Source: Bacteroidales bacterium (GTDB taxonomy: Bacteria > Bacteroidota > Bacteroidia > Bacteroidales > UBA932). From it: a DNA stretch of 64,000 nucleotides. Location of the stretch: the NCBI GenBank assembly GCA_017631435.1, contig JAGBTG010000051.1, positions 44,563 through 108,562 of the forward strand, written 5' to 3'. The notes below the pieces were generated by a model, which was not told the DNA's origin, made no database searches, and saw only the letters and a program-made list of their open reading frames with translations. The position numbers and the translations under genes are program-made. This document shows, one piece after another, positions 49,190 to 58,428 of this stretch (position 1 is the first letter of the stretch; every line of letters begins with the position of its first letter).

Positions 49190-50518
49190 TTATTTATTCA
49201 TTACCTGATTGACACCCAAAAGCTTGTCCAATGAAGACTTGAGGGTCATATATGTGTAAACCGACTGGTTAAGATTCAATTTTGCCTGCAACAGGCCAAG
49301 CTGTGCATCCTGAAGCTCAAGAAGGGTACCGCTACCCACATCAAACCTGCTCTTTGCAATCTCGTAACCGCTCTGCGCAGCCTCAATTGTTTTCTGTGCC
49401 GCTGTATACTGTTTTAGACTGGTCTCCAAAGAGCTCATCACCTGCATCACTCCAATCTCAAGGTTCCTTATGGCATCCTCCCTCTGAAGCTCAAGCTGCT
49501 CCTGCTGCACTCTGGTTTTCCTCAACTCGTTGCGTTTCTGGCCACCTGCAAAAATAGGGATCTGAAGGGCAATCACACCTGTTGAGTAAGGATTCCATTT
49601 GTACTCGCTGAACTTGAAATTCTCCGCCATTGCTATCCAGTTGTACGAAAGCTGTGCAGAAAGTGTAGGGTAATATTTTGCAAGCTGCATCTGGTAGGTC
49701 TTGTCAAGCATCTTGCTCTGGATATCAAGCTGCTTGATTGCTGAATTGTTCTCCACAGAAGCATCCTCATATGAGGCAACACTGCTTACAGTCTTCTCAA
49801 AATCTGCAAGTGTTCCAAGACACTCTATATTTTGGTCCAAATCTATACCAAGCAATGCTTTCAGTTTCCAGGTAGCAAGAACTATATTGTTCTGCGCATC
49901 ATGCAGGTTTGGCTCTGCATTCTGCATTGCCACCTCCGAGCTCAACAGCTCAAACTTTGAAGCAAGGCCTGTTTCAAACTTTCCTTTCACATCTTTATAA
50001 TTGTCTGCAGCATTGCTGTAATTCTCCTTATACACGCCGTAAAGATCCTTTGCAAGGAGAACTCCATAGAATGCCTGCTGAACCTGGTCAATCAGATCCT
50101 GTCTTGAACCCTGCGCCTTCTCAACAGCCAGTTCAACATCCATACCTGTAATCTCAAGCGCTTTCCACAACTCCGCATTTACCAGCGGAAGTGCTGCTGA
50201 AAAGCCTGCAGACCATGTATTGTCCACACCAATTGTAAACTCCTGACCAGCCATGACCATAACCTGTTTCTTTATGGCACGCTGATAAGTACCGCTGAAA
50301 TCCACCTTAGGGAACAAAGATGCATAGGTACCTTTCTTTGCATACTCGGCCTTCTGGATCTCCATATCGGCAACCTTTACCGAATTGTTCTCACTCAAGG
50401 CTACCTTAAGGGCATCTTCCAATGTAAGCTGCAAGGTCTGCTGCGCAAACACAGAGGAAGATACAAACAGGGTTGCAACCGCTGCAACCACGAACTTTGC
50501 AATGTTAGTTCTTCTCAT
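49190..50518 (-). CDS. TolC family outer-membrane efflux protein
   Basis: 442 residues from ATG 50518. Signal peptide ends S-V-F-A-Q. Two repeated helical segments of the OEP fold are visible, each with L-x-x-A-L-x-x-A-L and long coiled helices; I-F-A-G-G-Q-K-R-N-E and D-V-G-S-G-T-L-L-E-L-Q-D-A are standard TolC phrases. First gene of the efflux operon, divergent from an AraC regulator. Confidence 0.94.
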   Translation of the reverse strand: MRRTNIAKFVVAAVATLFVSSSVFAQQTLQLTLEDALKVALSENNSVKVADMEIQKAEYAKKGTYASLFPKVDFSGTYQRAIKKQVMVMAGQEFTIGVDNTWSAGFSAALPLVNAELWKALEITGMDVELAVEKAQGSRQDLIDQVQQAFYGVLLAKDLYGVYKENYSNAADNYKDVKGKFETGLASKFELLSSEVAMQNAEPNLHDAQNNIVLATWKLKALLGIDLDQNIECLGTLADFEKTVSSVASYEDASVENNSAIKQLDIQSKMLDKTYQMQLAKYYPTLSAQLSYNWIAMAENFKFSEYKWNPYSTGVIALQIPIFAGGQKRNELRKTRVQQEQLELQREDAIRNLEIGVMQVMSSLETSLKQYTAAQKTIEAAQSGYEIAKSRFDVGSGTLLELQDAQLGLLQAKLNLNQSVYTYMTLKSSLDKLLGVNQVMNK

Positions 50519-50603
50519 TTTTAACCTATAATTGTTTTCAAAAATTTTTAGCAATTTTTTTCAGTTTGCAAATATCTTGCAAGAATTTCCAATAAAATTG
50601 GTG

Positions 50604-50611
50604 CAAAAATA
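50604..50611 (-). promoter_or_regulatory. -7 box of the RND efflux operon
   Basis: Minus strand TATTTTTG; leader of about 85 nt to the tolC ATG. The 257-bp region to the divergent AraC gene is AT-rich. I see no clear inverted repeat to call an operator. Confidence 0.45.
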
Positions 50612-50724
50612 AAATTTTTGGTCTAAAATCCCATATTTACAGCCAGAGCACTCTACAACAATGACAGAAACTGCCGTTTTTGGTCCAAAACGAAACACTA
50701 TTCTGCTCTAAGAAAACAAAAATT

Positions 50725-50732
50725 TAACTTTG
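50725..50732 (+). promoter_or_regulatory. -7 box of the AraC regulator
   Basis: TAACTTTG, 42 bp before ATG 50775. No clear -33 box. Confidence 0.45.
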
Positions 50733-50774
50733 TACACGTTTTGCAACCAAAATCTGTACAACAAAATTATAGAG

Positions 50775-51701
50775 ATGAAAAGAGCAAGAATAAGTTCCTC
50801 TGTAAACCTGCAGAGATTTATAAAAATGATAGAAGGATACAGTTTCAACGACAAGCTCATTGCCGTTGCAATTTCCCCTTTTACCAGCAGCAATGTAGAT
50901 TATTCCGCTGTAAAGAATGCCCCCGAGGAGGTGGAAAGGATGATGGGGTTCATGTTCATATTTGCAGGCGAAGCTGAGGTTTCAATTGACTACACAAACT
51001 ATAAGTTTGCTGAAAACAGCTGGGTAGAACTCAAGCCCTCGGCAGAAGTGAGACTCCTTAACCACAGCGAGAATTTCACCGCTTATATAATAATGGCTGC
51101 CGAATCGTTTATACTCGACACTCTGCTTGACAAAAAACCCATTCCCATATCCCATTTTGTAGACTCAAGCGAATCTCCGCACATGATAATAACAGAAGAG
51201 GAGATGGCTGCCCTGAAACTGAGTGCAGACCGCATCATCCATTACATGAAGATAGAGCACAACTTCAAGAAGGACATGCTCCACAACACTTTCTACAACT
51301 TCATTCTGGAAATGAGCAACATCTTCAAAAACAGGGATGGAGTAAGGAAAAAACTGCAGCACCTCTCACGCAAGGAGAGCATCATAAGGGATTTTCTCAT
51401 TCTGGTGGAAAGGCATGCAATGCAGGAGCACAACCCATCTTTCTATTCAGACAAGATGTGCATAAGTACCCAGTATCTCTCAATAATACTCAAGGAGGTT
51501 ACCGGATTTACGGCAAATTACTGGATTGCCAAGAAAATAGTTACCCAGGCAAAAACGCTGCTGCGTACCCCTCACCTTACCATAAAGGAGATTACAGGGA
51601 TGCTCCATTTTGCAGACCAGTCCTCTTTTGGAAAATTCTTCAAGAAGCACACAGGAATATCTCCAAAAAAATATCGGGAAGATTTTTCTACTCCCCGATA
51701 A
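50775..51701 (+). CDS. AraC-family transcriptional regulator, divergent from the efflux operon
   Basis: 308 residues from ATG 50775. The N-terminal half is a cupin-like sensor domain (F-A-G-E-A-E-V-S-I-D-Y-T-N-Y-K-F, S-W-V-E-L-K-P-S). The C-terminal ~100 residues are an AraC HTH pair: C-I-S-T-Q-Y-L-S-I-I-L-K-E-V-T-G-F and I-K-E-I-T-G-M-L-H-F-A-D-Q-S-S-F-G-K-F-F-K-K-H-T-G-I-S-P-K-K-Y. Placement makes it the likely regulator of tolC-adaptor-RND, a frequent arrangement in Bacteroidales. The ligand is unknown. Confidence 0.9.
   Translation: MKRARISSSVNLQRFIKMIEGYSFNDKLIAVAISPFTSSNVDYSAVKNAPEEVERMMGFMFIFAGEAEVSIDYTNYKFAENSWVELKPSAEVRLLNHSENFTAYIIMAAESFILDTLLDKKPIPISHFVDSSESPHMIITEEEMAALKLSADRIIHYMKIEHNFKKDMLHNTFYNFILEMSNIFKNRDGVRKKLQHLSRKESIIRDFLILVERHAMQEHNPSFYSDKMCISTQYLSIILKEVTGFTANYWIAKKIVTQAKTLLRTPHLTIKEITGMLHFADQSSFGKFFKKHTGISPKKYREDFSTPR
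51665..51700 (-). terminator. Terminator of the flippase-dut-murF operon
   Basis: Minus strand stem TATCGGG / CCCGATA with a 15-nt loop and a following run of seven T. It overlaps the last codons of the convergent AraC gene. Confidence 0.7.
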
Positions 51702-51711
51702 TTTTAGAATT

Positions 51712-53076
51712 CTACAATGCTTCTATAATCCTTTCAAGCCTCTTTCCCCTGGATCCCTTTATAAGGACTGAACAGCCGGAAAGGGGTTTTTCATTGAAAT
51801 GCTCCTTTAAAGCTATGGAGTCTTCAAACAGATGCATCTGCATTCCATGAAGATCTCCCTGTGCAGCTGCAACAGCCTGGGCAAACTCTACTCCTACAAG
51901 GTAAATCTGCTCAAAACCTTTATCTGCTGCAAGTTTCACTACCCCTATATGCTCCATCAACGAGTCTTTTCCAAGTTCAAGCATATCGCCAAGGACAAGC
52001 ACCTTTGAAGGCATGTTCAATTGGGCAAAGTTCTCAATTGCCGCCTTCATGCTGGTTGGATTTGCATTATATGCATCCACAACAAGTGAGTTACGCTCCG
52101 TTTTTGTAAGCTGCGAGCGGTTGTTTGAAGGGACATACTCCTCTATTGCGGTTACGGCATCGGTTGCCGGAACATTCATGTATGTTGCAACACATAGAGC
52201 CGCCAGAACATTATCCGAATTGTACGAGCCTATAAGATTGGTCCTTACAGTAAACCACTCAGGTTCCCCGTTCTCCTCCACTGCTGTAAAACAAGGGTTT
52301 GACACCATCATTGTAAGGAATGGAGAACCATCTTCAATCACAATCTTTGCCCCGTCATTAGACGTGCCGTAAGGGACCAGCTGCATCCTCTCCCTTGTAC
52401 TTGCCATCTGCACAAGATATGGATTATCCACATTCACAAAGGCTATCTTGCGGTACTCGTTGAGATTGTCATAAAGCTCACCTTTTGTAGCCATAACCCC
52501 CTCAAATGAGCCGAACCCCTGCAAATGTGCCTTGCCTACATTGGTAATGAGGCCAAAGCTTGGGCAAGCCAGTTTTACCAACGTTGCAATCTCTCCAGGA
52601 TTGCTTGCTCCCATCTCAATTACTGCAGCCTGTGTTTCTGCATTTATCCTGAACAATGTGAGCGGAACTCCTATATGGTTATTGAGGTTTCCCTCCGTAG
52701 CCACAACATTGTACTTCTTTCTCAAACATGCAGCAATCAGTTCCTTGGTGGTTGTTTTGCCATTTGTTCCGGTAAGGGCAATCACCGGAATCTTGAATTG
52801 CCGGCGGTGATGGCGGGCAAGTTGCTGGAGTGTTTCCAGTACACTCTCCACAAGGATCACCCTTTCAGGATCCGCAGCCTCAACAGCAGGCTCATCTGCA
52901 ACAGCATAGGCAGCACCACCATCCAATGCATTGATTACAAAATCATTTCCATTGAAAGTTTCGCCACGCAAGGCAAAGAACATACTGCCCGGAACAATAT
53001 TTCTTGTATCAGTACATACTCCCGACGAATTCTCGGAGTATATCCTGTATATCTCCTCTATCTCAAGATTTTTCAT
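51712..53076 (-). CDS. murF: UDP-N-acetylmuramoyl-tripeptide--D-alanyl-D-alanine ligase
   Basis: 454 residues. Mur ligase plan: an N-terminal uridyl-binding domain (S-G-V-C-T-D-T-R), the P-loop G-T-N-G-K-T-T-T-K-E near residue 100, V-I-E-M-G-A-S, G-L-I-T-N-V-G-K-A-H and the third-domain D-A-Y-N-A-N-P-T-S and L-G-D-M-L-E-L-G. The E-M-G-A and Y-N-A-N-P phrases are specific to MurF. It adds D-Ala-D-Ala to complete the peptidoglycan stem peptide. It starts one base after the dut stop. Confidence 0.96.
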   Translation of the reverse strand: MKNLEIEEIYRIYSENSSGVCTDTRNIVPGSMFFALRGETFNGNDFVINALDGGAAYAVADEPAVEAADPERVILVESVLETLQQLARHHRRQFKIPVIALTGTNGKTTTKELIAACLRKKYNVVATEGNLNNHIGVPLTLFRINAETQAAVIEMGASNPGEIATLVKLACPSFGLITNVGKAHLQGFGSFEGVMATKGELYDNLNEYRKIAFVNVDNPYLVQMASTRERMQLVPYGTSNDGAKIVIEDGSPFLTMMVSNPCFTAVEENGEPEWFTVRTNLIGSYNSDNVLAALCVATYMNVPATDAVTAIEEYVPSNNRSQLTKTERNSLVVDAYNANPTSMKAAIENFAQLNMPSKVLVLGDMLELGKDSLMEHIGVVKLAADKGFEQIYLVGVEFAQAVAAAQGDLHGMQMHLFEDSIALKEHFNEKPLSGCSVLIKGSRGKRLERIIEAL

Positions 53077-53077
53077 G

Positions 53078-53512
53078 CTATTTCACTCCTGTAGAGCCGA
53101 AGCCGCCCGCTCCACGCTCCGTTTCATCCAGCACCTCAACCTCATCCCACTCTATTTTCTCATATTTTGCAATCACCATCTGGGCAATCCTCTCACCCGG
53201 ATTGATCACGAACTTCTCCTTTGAAAGGTTTACAAGGATAACCTTAATCTCACCCCTGTAGTCTGCATCCACAGTTCCGGGGCTGTTGCACACTGTTACG
53301 CCATGCTTCGCAGCAAGGCCGCTTCTTGGCCTTATCTGCGCCTCATAGCCCTCCGGCAACGCTATATACAAACCTGTAGGAACCATTGCCCTGCAAAGCG
53401 AATCCAGCTCAATGGGCTCCTCTATTGCAGCCTTAAGATCCATTCCTGCAGAAAGTTCCGTAGCATAGAAAGGAACATCATAGCCACTTTTGTTTACAAT
53501 CTTTACTTTCAT
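53078..53512 (-). CDS. dut: dUTP diphosphatase
   Basis: 144 residues, a trimeric dUTPase. The five motifs appear in order: [40 protein letters not shown]; and the C-terminal [10 protein letters not shown] that closes over the active site. It removes dUTP and supplies dUMP. Middle gene of flippase-dut-murF. Confidence 0.97.
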   Translation of the reverse strand: MKVKIVNKSGYDVPFYATELSAGMDLKAAIEEPIELDSLCRAMVPTGLYIALPEGYEAQIRPRSGLAAKHGVTVCNSPGTVDADYRGEIKVILVNLSKEKFVINPGERIAQMVIAKYEKIEWDEVEVLDETERGAGGFGSTGVK

Positions 53513-53526
53513 AGTATTAAGTGTTT

Positions 53527-54993
53527 TTATAATCTTTTAAGTATTCCGGTGCGCTTTGCCACATATGCCATATATACGCATATCAGCACGGTATTCACAC
53601 CAAGTTTGATCCACATTGAATCATGCAGATTGAGCACATTCTGCAACAGCAGGGATACCCCAAACAGCACAAGGCCGCAAACTGCATACCCACAAATCCT
53701 CCCCCAATTATACGGTATATAATAATGTCTGTTTCCCAGCCATACGCTCAACAGCAGCATTGCAAGGCCGCTCAACACATGGGCCGCAACAGATGCCCAA
53801 TAAGAGAACAGCGGCATGAATGCAATATTCACGGCAACTGTAACTGCAAGTCCTGTTAAAGTGATGTTTATGGCATATTTTGTTTCTCCGCTCAGTTTGT
53901 ACCACATTGATACATTAAAGAGCATTCCCAGGATCATATACGATATGAGCATGAACGGAACAGTTCCTATTGCCCCCCTAAAATCCTTTCCCAGGATAAG
54001 GCCAATTATATCCATATACATTGTAACACCAAGGAATATGAATACGCAGAATGCTGTAAAATACTCCATAACCTGTGCCAGCAGCTCCTTGTTCTTGCCT
54101 CTGGCAAAGAAGAACGGCTCGGCAGCATAACGGAACATCTGTATGAAAAGGTTCATTATCACAGCAAGCTTAACTGCTGCCTGGTATTCTCCAAGGTCCG
54201 ATCTCCACACTGCACCGCTGGGAGCAAAAAATCTGAACAGAATCCTGTCAAAACTCTCATTTACAATTCCTGGCAATCCTGCTATCATCAGTGGGATAGA
54301 GTATGTCATCATCTCCTTCCACAAAGGTTTGCTGAAGGTAAATTTCATCTTCAGAAGGTCTGGAATGAAGAGCACTGCGCATACCACACAACTGAGGAAT
54401 ACTGCAAAGATGATGTATGAGAAGTCCGGCACTGCCGGAATGAAATTCAACAGTACACTATCGGGATTAGAATGGAGATAAGCAGGTACTGCAAAAAACA
54501 GAAGAAGGTTGAATCCAAGTTCGCTGAGGATCTTTATGGTTTTCAGTATTGCAAACTTGAATGCTTTCTGCATGAATCTGAGTCTTGCAAAGAGGATTGC
54601 CGTAATTGAATCAAGTGCCAGAATTCCTCCTGTGTACACTATCATCTTCCCGTACCCCTCATATCCCATAATGGATGCTATGTTTCCGGAAAATGCCCAA
54701 AGCACAAGGAAGAAAGCAACGCTCAACGCCGTTACTATAGAGAGAGCTGTTCCAAAAGGTTTTGACGGATCCGCCTCCCTGTTGGCAAACCTGAAGCATC
54801 CGGTTTCAAGGCCAAGGACCAGGACCACCTGCAGCACAGCAATATAGGACATTATCTCTGAGTATGAGCCATATTCGCCCGTTGTAAGGATACGGGTATA
54901 GATAGGGACAAAGAAGAAATTTATCATCCTTGCCAATATGGTGCTCAGTCCGTAGATTGCAGTTTCTCCTGCCAGTTTTTTAAGTACTCCCAT
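53527..54993 (-). CDS. Oligosaccharide flippase / polysaccharide export protein (MATE-like)
   Basis: 488 residues from ATG 54993. About twelve to fourteen membrane helices; it starts [20 protein letters not shown], as in Wzx-like flippases of Bacteroidales. Early phrases [15 protein letters not shown] are typical. It likely moves a lipid-linked sugar across the inner membrane; which one is unknown, although murF in the same unit makes a cell-wall precursor possible. The frame to 55134 is not used because it spans a promoter. Confidence 0.88.
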   Translation of the reverse strand: MGVLKKLAGETAIYGLSTILARMINFFFVPIYTRILTTGEYGSYSEIMSYIAVLQVVLVLGLETGCFRFANREADPSKPFGTALSIVTALSVAFFLVLWAFSGNIASIMGYEGYGKMIVYTGGILALDSITAILFARLRFMQKAFKFAILKTIKILSELGFNLLLFFAVPAYLHSNPDSVLLNFIPAVPDFSYIIFAVFLSCVVCAVLFIPDLLKMKFTFSKPLWKEMMTYSIPLMIAGLPGIVNESFDRILFRFFAPSGAVWRSDLGEYQAAVKLAVIMNLFIQMFRYAAEPFFFARGKNKELLAQVMEYFTAFCVFIFLGVTMYMDIIGLILGKDFRGAIGTVPFMLISYMILGMLFNVSMWYKLSGETKYAINITLTGLAVTVAVNIAFMPLFSYWASVAAHVLSGLAMLLLSVWLGNRHYYIPYNWGRICGYAVCGLVLFGVSLLLQNVLNLHDSMWIKLGVNTVLICVYMAYVAKRTGILKRL

Positions 54994-55014
54994 CTGCCTT
55001 GTTCTAATGCTCCA

Positions 55015-55022
55015 CAAAAATA
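55015..55022 (-). promoter_or_regulatory. -7 box of flippase-dut-murF
   Basis: Minus strand TATTTTTG, 21 bp before ATG 54993. Confidence 0.45.
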
Positions 55023-55044
55023 GTGCATTTATTTCAAAAAAGAG

Positions 55045-55052
55045 TACCTTTG
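55045..55052 (+). promoter_or_regulatory. -7 box of the cyclophilin lipoprotein gene
   Basis: TACCTTTG, 38 bp before ATG 55091. Confidence 0.5.
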
Positions 55053-55090
55053 TAATACACACACAGGAATAACCCATAAAAACAGAAGAT

Positions 55091-55750
55091 ATGAAAACAA
55101 GATTTCTAAGCTTGATGTTTGCTGCGGCAATCATCGTTGCCGGCTGTAAAAGCGGAAACCAGGAACCACAGCCTCAAAAACCGGCAGAGCCTGCAAAAGT
55201 GGAGGCACCTGCATTGGCATTCAACCCAGATTCATTGGCAGAGGAGCCAATCTTCAACATCGTAACCTCAAAAGGCACCATCAAAATCAAACTGTACAAG
55301 GAGACTCCTCTTCACAGGGACAACTTTGTAAAGCTTGCATCAAAGAAATACTATGACAACATCCTTTTCCACAGGGTTATCAAGAACTTCATGATCCAGG
55401 TGGGAGACCCTCTTACCAAAGACCCTAATGCAAACCCTGCAAAATTCGGCACAGGCGGTCCTGGCTACACCATCCCTGCAGAGATCCTTCCACAGTTCAA
55501 GCACAAGAAAGGTGCTTTGGCTGCTGCAAGAAAAGGTGACAAGGCAAATCCTAACAGGGAGTCGTCGGGATCACAGTTCTACTTTGTTGAGAGCGAGACC
55601 GGCTGTTCACACCTTGACGGCCAGTACACCATCTTTGGTGAGACAATTGAGGGTTTTGATGTGATTGATGCAATTGCTGCAGTTCCAACAGCGGCAAAAG
55701 ATGCCCCTGTTGAGCCAATCAAGATTATCAGTGTAATGCCAGCTGAATAA
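55091..55750 (+). CDS. Cyclophilin-type peptidyl-prolyl isomerase, lipoprotein
   Basis: 219 residues. Lipobox I-V-A-G-C, then a Pro/Glu-rich spacer. The cyclophilin domain runs from ~55 with F-H-R-V-I-K-N-F-M-I-Q-V-G-D (catalytic Arg, Phe and Gln), G-A-L-A-A-A-R and S-S-G-S-Q-F-Y-F-V, H-L-D-G-Q-Y-T-I-F-G. It catalyses prolyl cis-trans isomerisation, here probably in the periplasm, tethered to a membrane. The stop is 22 bp before the structured RNA element. Confidence 0.94.
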   Translation: MKTRFLSLMFAAAIIVAGCKSGNQEPQPQKPAEPAKVEAPALAFNPDSLAEEPIFNIVTSKGTIKIKLYKETPLHRDNFVKLASKKYYDNILFHRVIKNFMIQVGDPLTKDPNANPAKFGTGGPGYTIPAEILPQFKHKKGALAAARKGDKANPNRESSGSQFYFVESETGCSHLDGQYTIFGETIEGFDVIDAIAAVPTAAKDAPVEPIKIISVMPAE

Positions 55751-55772
55751 TCCTAATAAAATCAGATAACTG

Positions 55773-55880
55773 CACGAGGGGAGCTTGAAGGGCTCTGCAT
55801 AATTCGACGGTTGCGAGCTATTGCATGGCAATGGCGAAGCAGAGGAGACTTCGAGCAGAGTCCTTCAAGTTCTTCTTGTG
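55773..55880 (+). ncRNA. Structured RNA element with a 26-bp stem (unknown family)
   Basis: 55773-55798 pairs with 55855-55880 over 26 consecutive positions. All departures from Watson-Crick are G-U pairs in the plus-strand RNA (six of them); as DNA, or in the minus-strand RNA, they would be mismatches. Inside, GCTATTGC and GCAATGGC form a second 8-bp stem with a 3-nt loop. It is flanked by a tandem GA/GA step and a short UUGC/GCAG helix, and UCGA pairs with UCGA nearby. No T-run follows, so it is not an ordinary terminator. It lies between the cyclophilin gene and the rpsP promoter and may be a 3' UTR element or processed small RNA. Confidence 0.7.
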
Positions 55881-55901
55881 TAATATATATTTCATTAAAA
55901 A

Positions 55902-55933
55902 CTTGGTATTTAAAGAAAATGTACTTATCTTTG
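55902..55933 (+). promoter_or_regulatory. Promoter of rpsP-rimM
   Basis: CTTG (55902-55905), 20-bp spacer, TATCTTTG (55926-55933). The leader to rpsP is about 50 nt. Confidence 0.6.
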
Positions 55934-55991
55934 CGGGCCTTTTCTCGAGAAGATTAGGAAGTTATAAATCATTAATTAAAACTTATTAACA

Positions 55992-56534
55992 ATGTCTGTA
56001 AAGATTAGATTGGCACGCCACGGTAAAAAGAACTACGCTTTCTTCCACATTGTTGCTGCCGACAGCAGAGCACCACGTGATGGTCGCTTCATTGAGCTAA
56101 TTGGCTCTTACAACCCTAACACTAACCCTGCTACCATTATCCTTGATAATGAGAAAGCTCTTAATTGGTTGAACAACGGAGCTCAGCCTACTGAGACTTG
56201 TAGAAGAATCCTTTCATACAAAGGTGTACTTCTTAAGAAACACCTTCTTGAGGGTGTTAAGAAAGGCGCTCTTACTCTAGAGCAGGCTGAGGCTAAATAT
56301 AGCGCTTGGGTAGCTGAGAAAGAGGCTAAAGTTAGCCAGAAAAAGACTGCTCTTGCACAGGGTAAAGCAGCTGAGAAAAAATCTGCACTTGAGGCTGAGG
56401 CTAAAGTTAACGCCGACAGAGCTGCAGAGCTTGCAAAGAAAAAAGCTGAGGCTGAGGCTGCTAAAGCAGCTGCAGAGGCTGAGGCAGCTGCAGAGGCTGC
56501 AGCTGAGGAGACTGCTGAGAACCCAGAGGCTTAA
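55992..56534 (+). CDS. rpsP: 30S ribosomal protein S16 with Ala/Glu/Lys-rich extension
   Basis: 180 residues. Residues 1-85 are S16 ([32 protein letters not shown]). The remaining ~95 residues are a low-complexity, charged helical tail of Ala, Glu and Lys ending E-E-T-A-E-N-P-E-A. Such tails are common in Bacteroidota S16 but absent from the 82-residue E. coli protein. Their function is unknown. Followed by rimM after 5 bp. Confidence 0.97.
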   Translation: MSVKIRLARHGKKNYAFFHIVAADSRAPRDGRFIELIGSYNPNTNPATIILDNEKALNWLNNGAQPTETCRRILSYKGVLLKKHLLEGVKKGALTLEQAEAKYSAWVAEKEAKVSQKKTALAQGKAAEKKSALEAEAKVNADRAAELAKKKAEAEAAKAAAEAEAAAEAAAEETAENPEA

Positions 56535-56539
56535 TTGCA

Positions 56540-57076
56540 ATGTTGCGTGAGACAACAGATATGGATTTGTTGCGTGTAGCGCAAGTTGTAAAATCTTACG
56601 ATGTAAATGGTGAGGTTGTAATAAGACTGTCATCAGGCGTATTGGAAGATTACAATTTTAAAAAGGAACCGGTGTTCATCATCTTTGATGGACTTCCGGT
56701 TCCTTTCTTTATCACATCCTTCAAGTCTAAAGGTACAAACGGAGCTCTTGTGAAGTTTGAGACCATTAACGACTTCTCCCATTCAGAGGAGCTGGTAAAG
56801 AAGGAGATCTTCGTAGACAGCACAAAGATTGATCCCGATTCAATTGAACTTGACGAGGACGAGGCAATGGCCGAGTTCCTTATTGGCTTTAAGGTTAAAG
56901 ACCAGAGCGGCAAGCAGGTGGGCGAGATCTCTGACTACTTCAACTATCCAAACAACCCTTGCATTGAGATAAACGGAGAGCATCTTGTTCCGTTCAATGA
57001 GGACCTTATCCTCAAATTGGACCACAAAAAAAGGATAATCACAATGACTATCCCCGGTGGTATTCTTGATTTATAG
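56540..57076 (+). CDS. rimM: Ribosome maturation factor RimM
   Basis: 178 residues. The N-terminal RimM beta-barrel begins R-V-A-Q-V-V-K-S-Y-D-V-N-G-E-V-V-I; the C-terminal PRC-barrel has F-K-V-K-D-Q-S-G-K-Q-V-G-E-I and the closing I-P-G-G-I-L-D-L. It helps 16S rRNA processing and 30S head assembly and binds S19. rpsP-rimM is the conserved order; trmD and rplS do not follow here, and a convergent gene begins instead. Confidence 0.94.
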   Translation: MLRETTDMDLLRVAQVVKSYDVNGEVVIRLSSGVLEDYNFKKEPVFIIFDGLPVPFFITSFKSKGTNGALVKFETINDFSHSEELVKKEIFVDSTKIDPDSIELDEDEAMAEFLIGFKVKDQSGKQVGEISDYFNYPNNPCIEINGEHLVPFNEDLILKLDHKKRIITMTIPGGILDL

Positions 57077-57087
57077 AACTGGAAGCC

Positions 57088-58410
57088 TTACGCTTTCCAG
57101 AATATCTTCTTACGGGTAAACAACCCCACAATCCACATTGTAAACAGTACCGCCACAACCGAACGGACAAAACCAACCGCATGCATTCCTTGCGGATACG
57201 CCATTCTGTATAACTGGATGGCCCCGGTTATCTGCATTATTGGCATTACCATGCAGTTGAATGCAATATAACTCATAAGCGGATTCTTTCCGGCACCCTC
57301 AAATATCCCCACAACAAATCCTTTAGGGAACCTGCTGCAGATTCTCTCTGCCACAACAAGGAGCAGCATAGCCATTCCACCGGCAGCAAAACAATACTGT
57401 ATTGTACATGGAACTTTCTTTATTCCACCCCCATAAGGTTCCAGCAACACGCCGGCATAAACCATAAATGCAGCAATGCTCAAGATTGGTCCCCACTGTG
57501 GAGCAACCCTTTTGGCATAAGCCAATATTCCAAACAACATTATTCCCGACAGCGCAACATTCCACCAGTACAGCTGCATATAAAAAGCATACAGCAACCA
57601 CACTACAAGGGCAAAGCACAATGCCGCAAGTGACCAATTGCCCGAATCACCAGTCCTCTCCTTAATCAACTCACCTACAAAAGTTGAAGGGATGAGCAAC
57701 AGCAGGAAGTAGAAATACTCCACATTAAACCACCACCTTATGGCTGGATTGGCGTAAGTGGTTGTAGGCCATCCAAGTTGCTGGGTAACAATTGTAAATG
57801 CAAGGATTGCAAGCCAAATTCCCCACCTGAGCTTTTTCTTCTCCTGTGTATAAAGCCATATCAGCGAGCCGAACAGGTACAGGAACGCCAGCAGGAATAT
57901 GATTATTCCCCTGCGCTGCACCGAGAGCACCTCTGCAAAGAAATGATGGTTCACCCAAATCACCGCTCCCACCAGCAATGCCCCCACAACCCTTATTGCA
58001 GCAACCGGAATCTCCTTCCCCGCAAAACGTGGAGGAGACTTGAATACCATATATAAAGGGAACAATGCTGCAAATCCGGCAAGGGTAACCCATGGATTTG
58101 AAGAGTTTATCAATACATACACGTACGAGAAGAGCCACAACATCCCAAACCTTGCAAACACCCCTTTAACCGAAGGCTTTGCAAAAGGGATTGAGGCCCC
58201 CATACAGAAAATGAAGATTGGGAACACCATATCCACCCACCCTATTCCTGGAACGTCCATATTCAAATCATGGGTTGGAGGGGGATTCTGCACATGATAC
58301 ATCCATCCGGGCATAACACCATGGGGTTGTATGGCGCTCAGCACCATTCCAAAAATGGAAAGGCCCCTGAGAAAATCCAGGGGCATGTATCTTGTCCCTC
58401 GTGCAGACAT
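57088..58410 (-). CDS. DUF5009 membrane protein (HGSNAT/NagX-like acyltransferase family)
   Basis: 440 residues with some ten to twelve hydrophobic segments. It starts R-Y-M-P-L-D-F-L-R-G-L-S-I-F-G-M-V, the phrase shared by membrane acyltransferases of the YeiB/HGSNAT group, and has P-G-I-G-W-V-D-M-V-F-P-I-F-I-F-C-M-G-A. Family members transfer acetyl groups to sugars across a membrane (lysosomal HGSNAT, bacterial NagX). The conserved active-site histidine of HGSNAT is not certain here. Third gene of ruvX-def-DUF5009. Confidence 0.85.
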   Translation of the reverse strand: MSARGTRYMPLDFLRGLSIFGMVLSAIQPHGVMPGWMYHVQNPPPTHDLNMDVPGIGWVDMVFPIFIFCMGASIPFAKPSVKGVFARFGMLWLFSYVYVLINSSNPWVTLAGFAALFPLYMVFKSPPRFAGKEIPVAAIRVVGALLVGAVIWVNHHFFAEVLSVQRRGIIIFLLAFLYLFGSLIWLYTQEKKKLRWGIWLAILAFTIVTQQLGWPTTTYANPAIRWWFNVEYFYFLLLLIPSTFVGELIKERTGDSGNWSLAALCFALVVWLLYAFYMQLYWWNVALSGIMLFGILAYAKRVAPQWGPILSIAAFMVYAGVLLEPYGGGIKKVPCTIQYCFAAGGMAMLLLVVAERICSRFPKGFVVGIFEGAGKNPLMSYIAFNCMVMPIMQITGAIQLYRMAYPQGMHAVGFVRSVVAVLFTMWIVGLFTRKKIFWKA

Positions 58411-58428
58411 TATATATAAGTATATATA

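Noticed and set aside
57079-57100. Hairpin between rimM and DUF5009
   Set aside because: CTGGAAGC / GCTTTCCAG pairs with a bulge but lies over the DUF5009 stop codon and has no T-run, so I do not call it a terminator.
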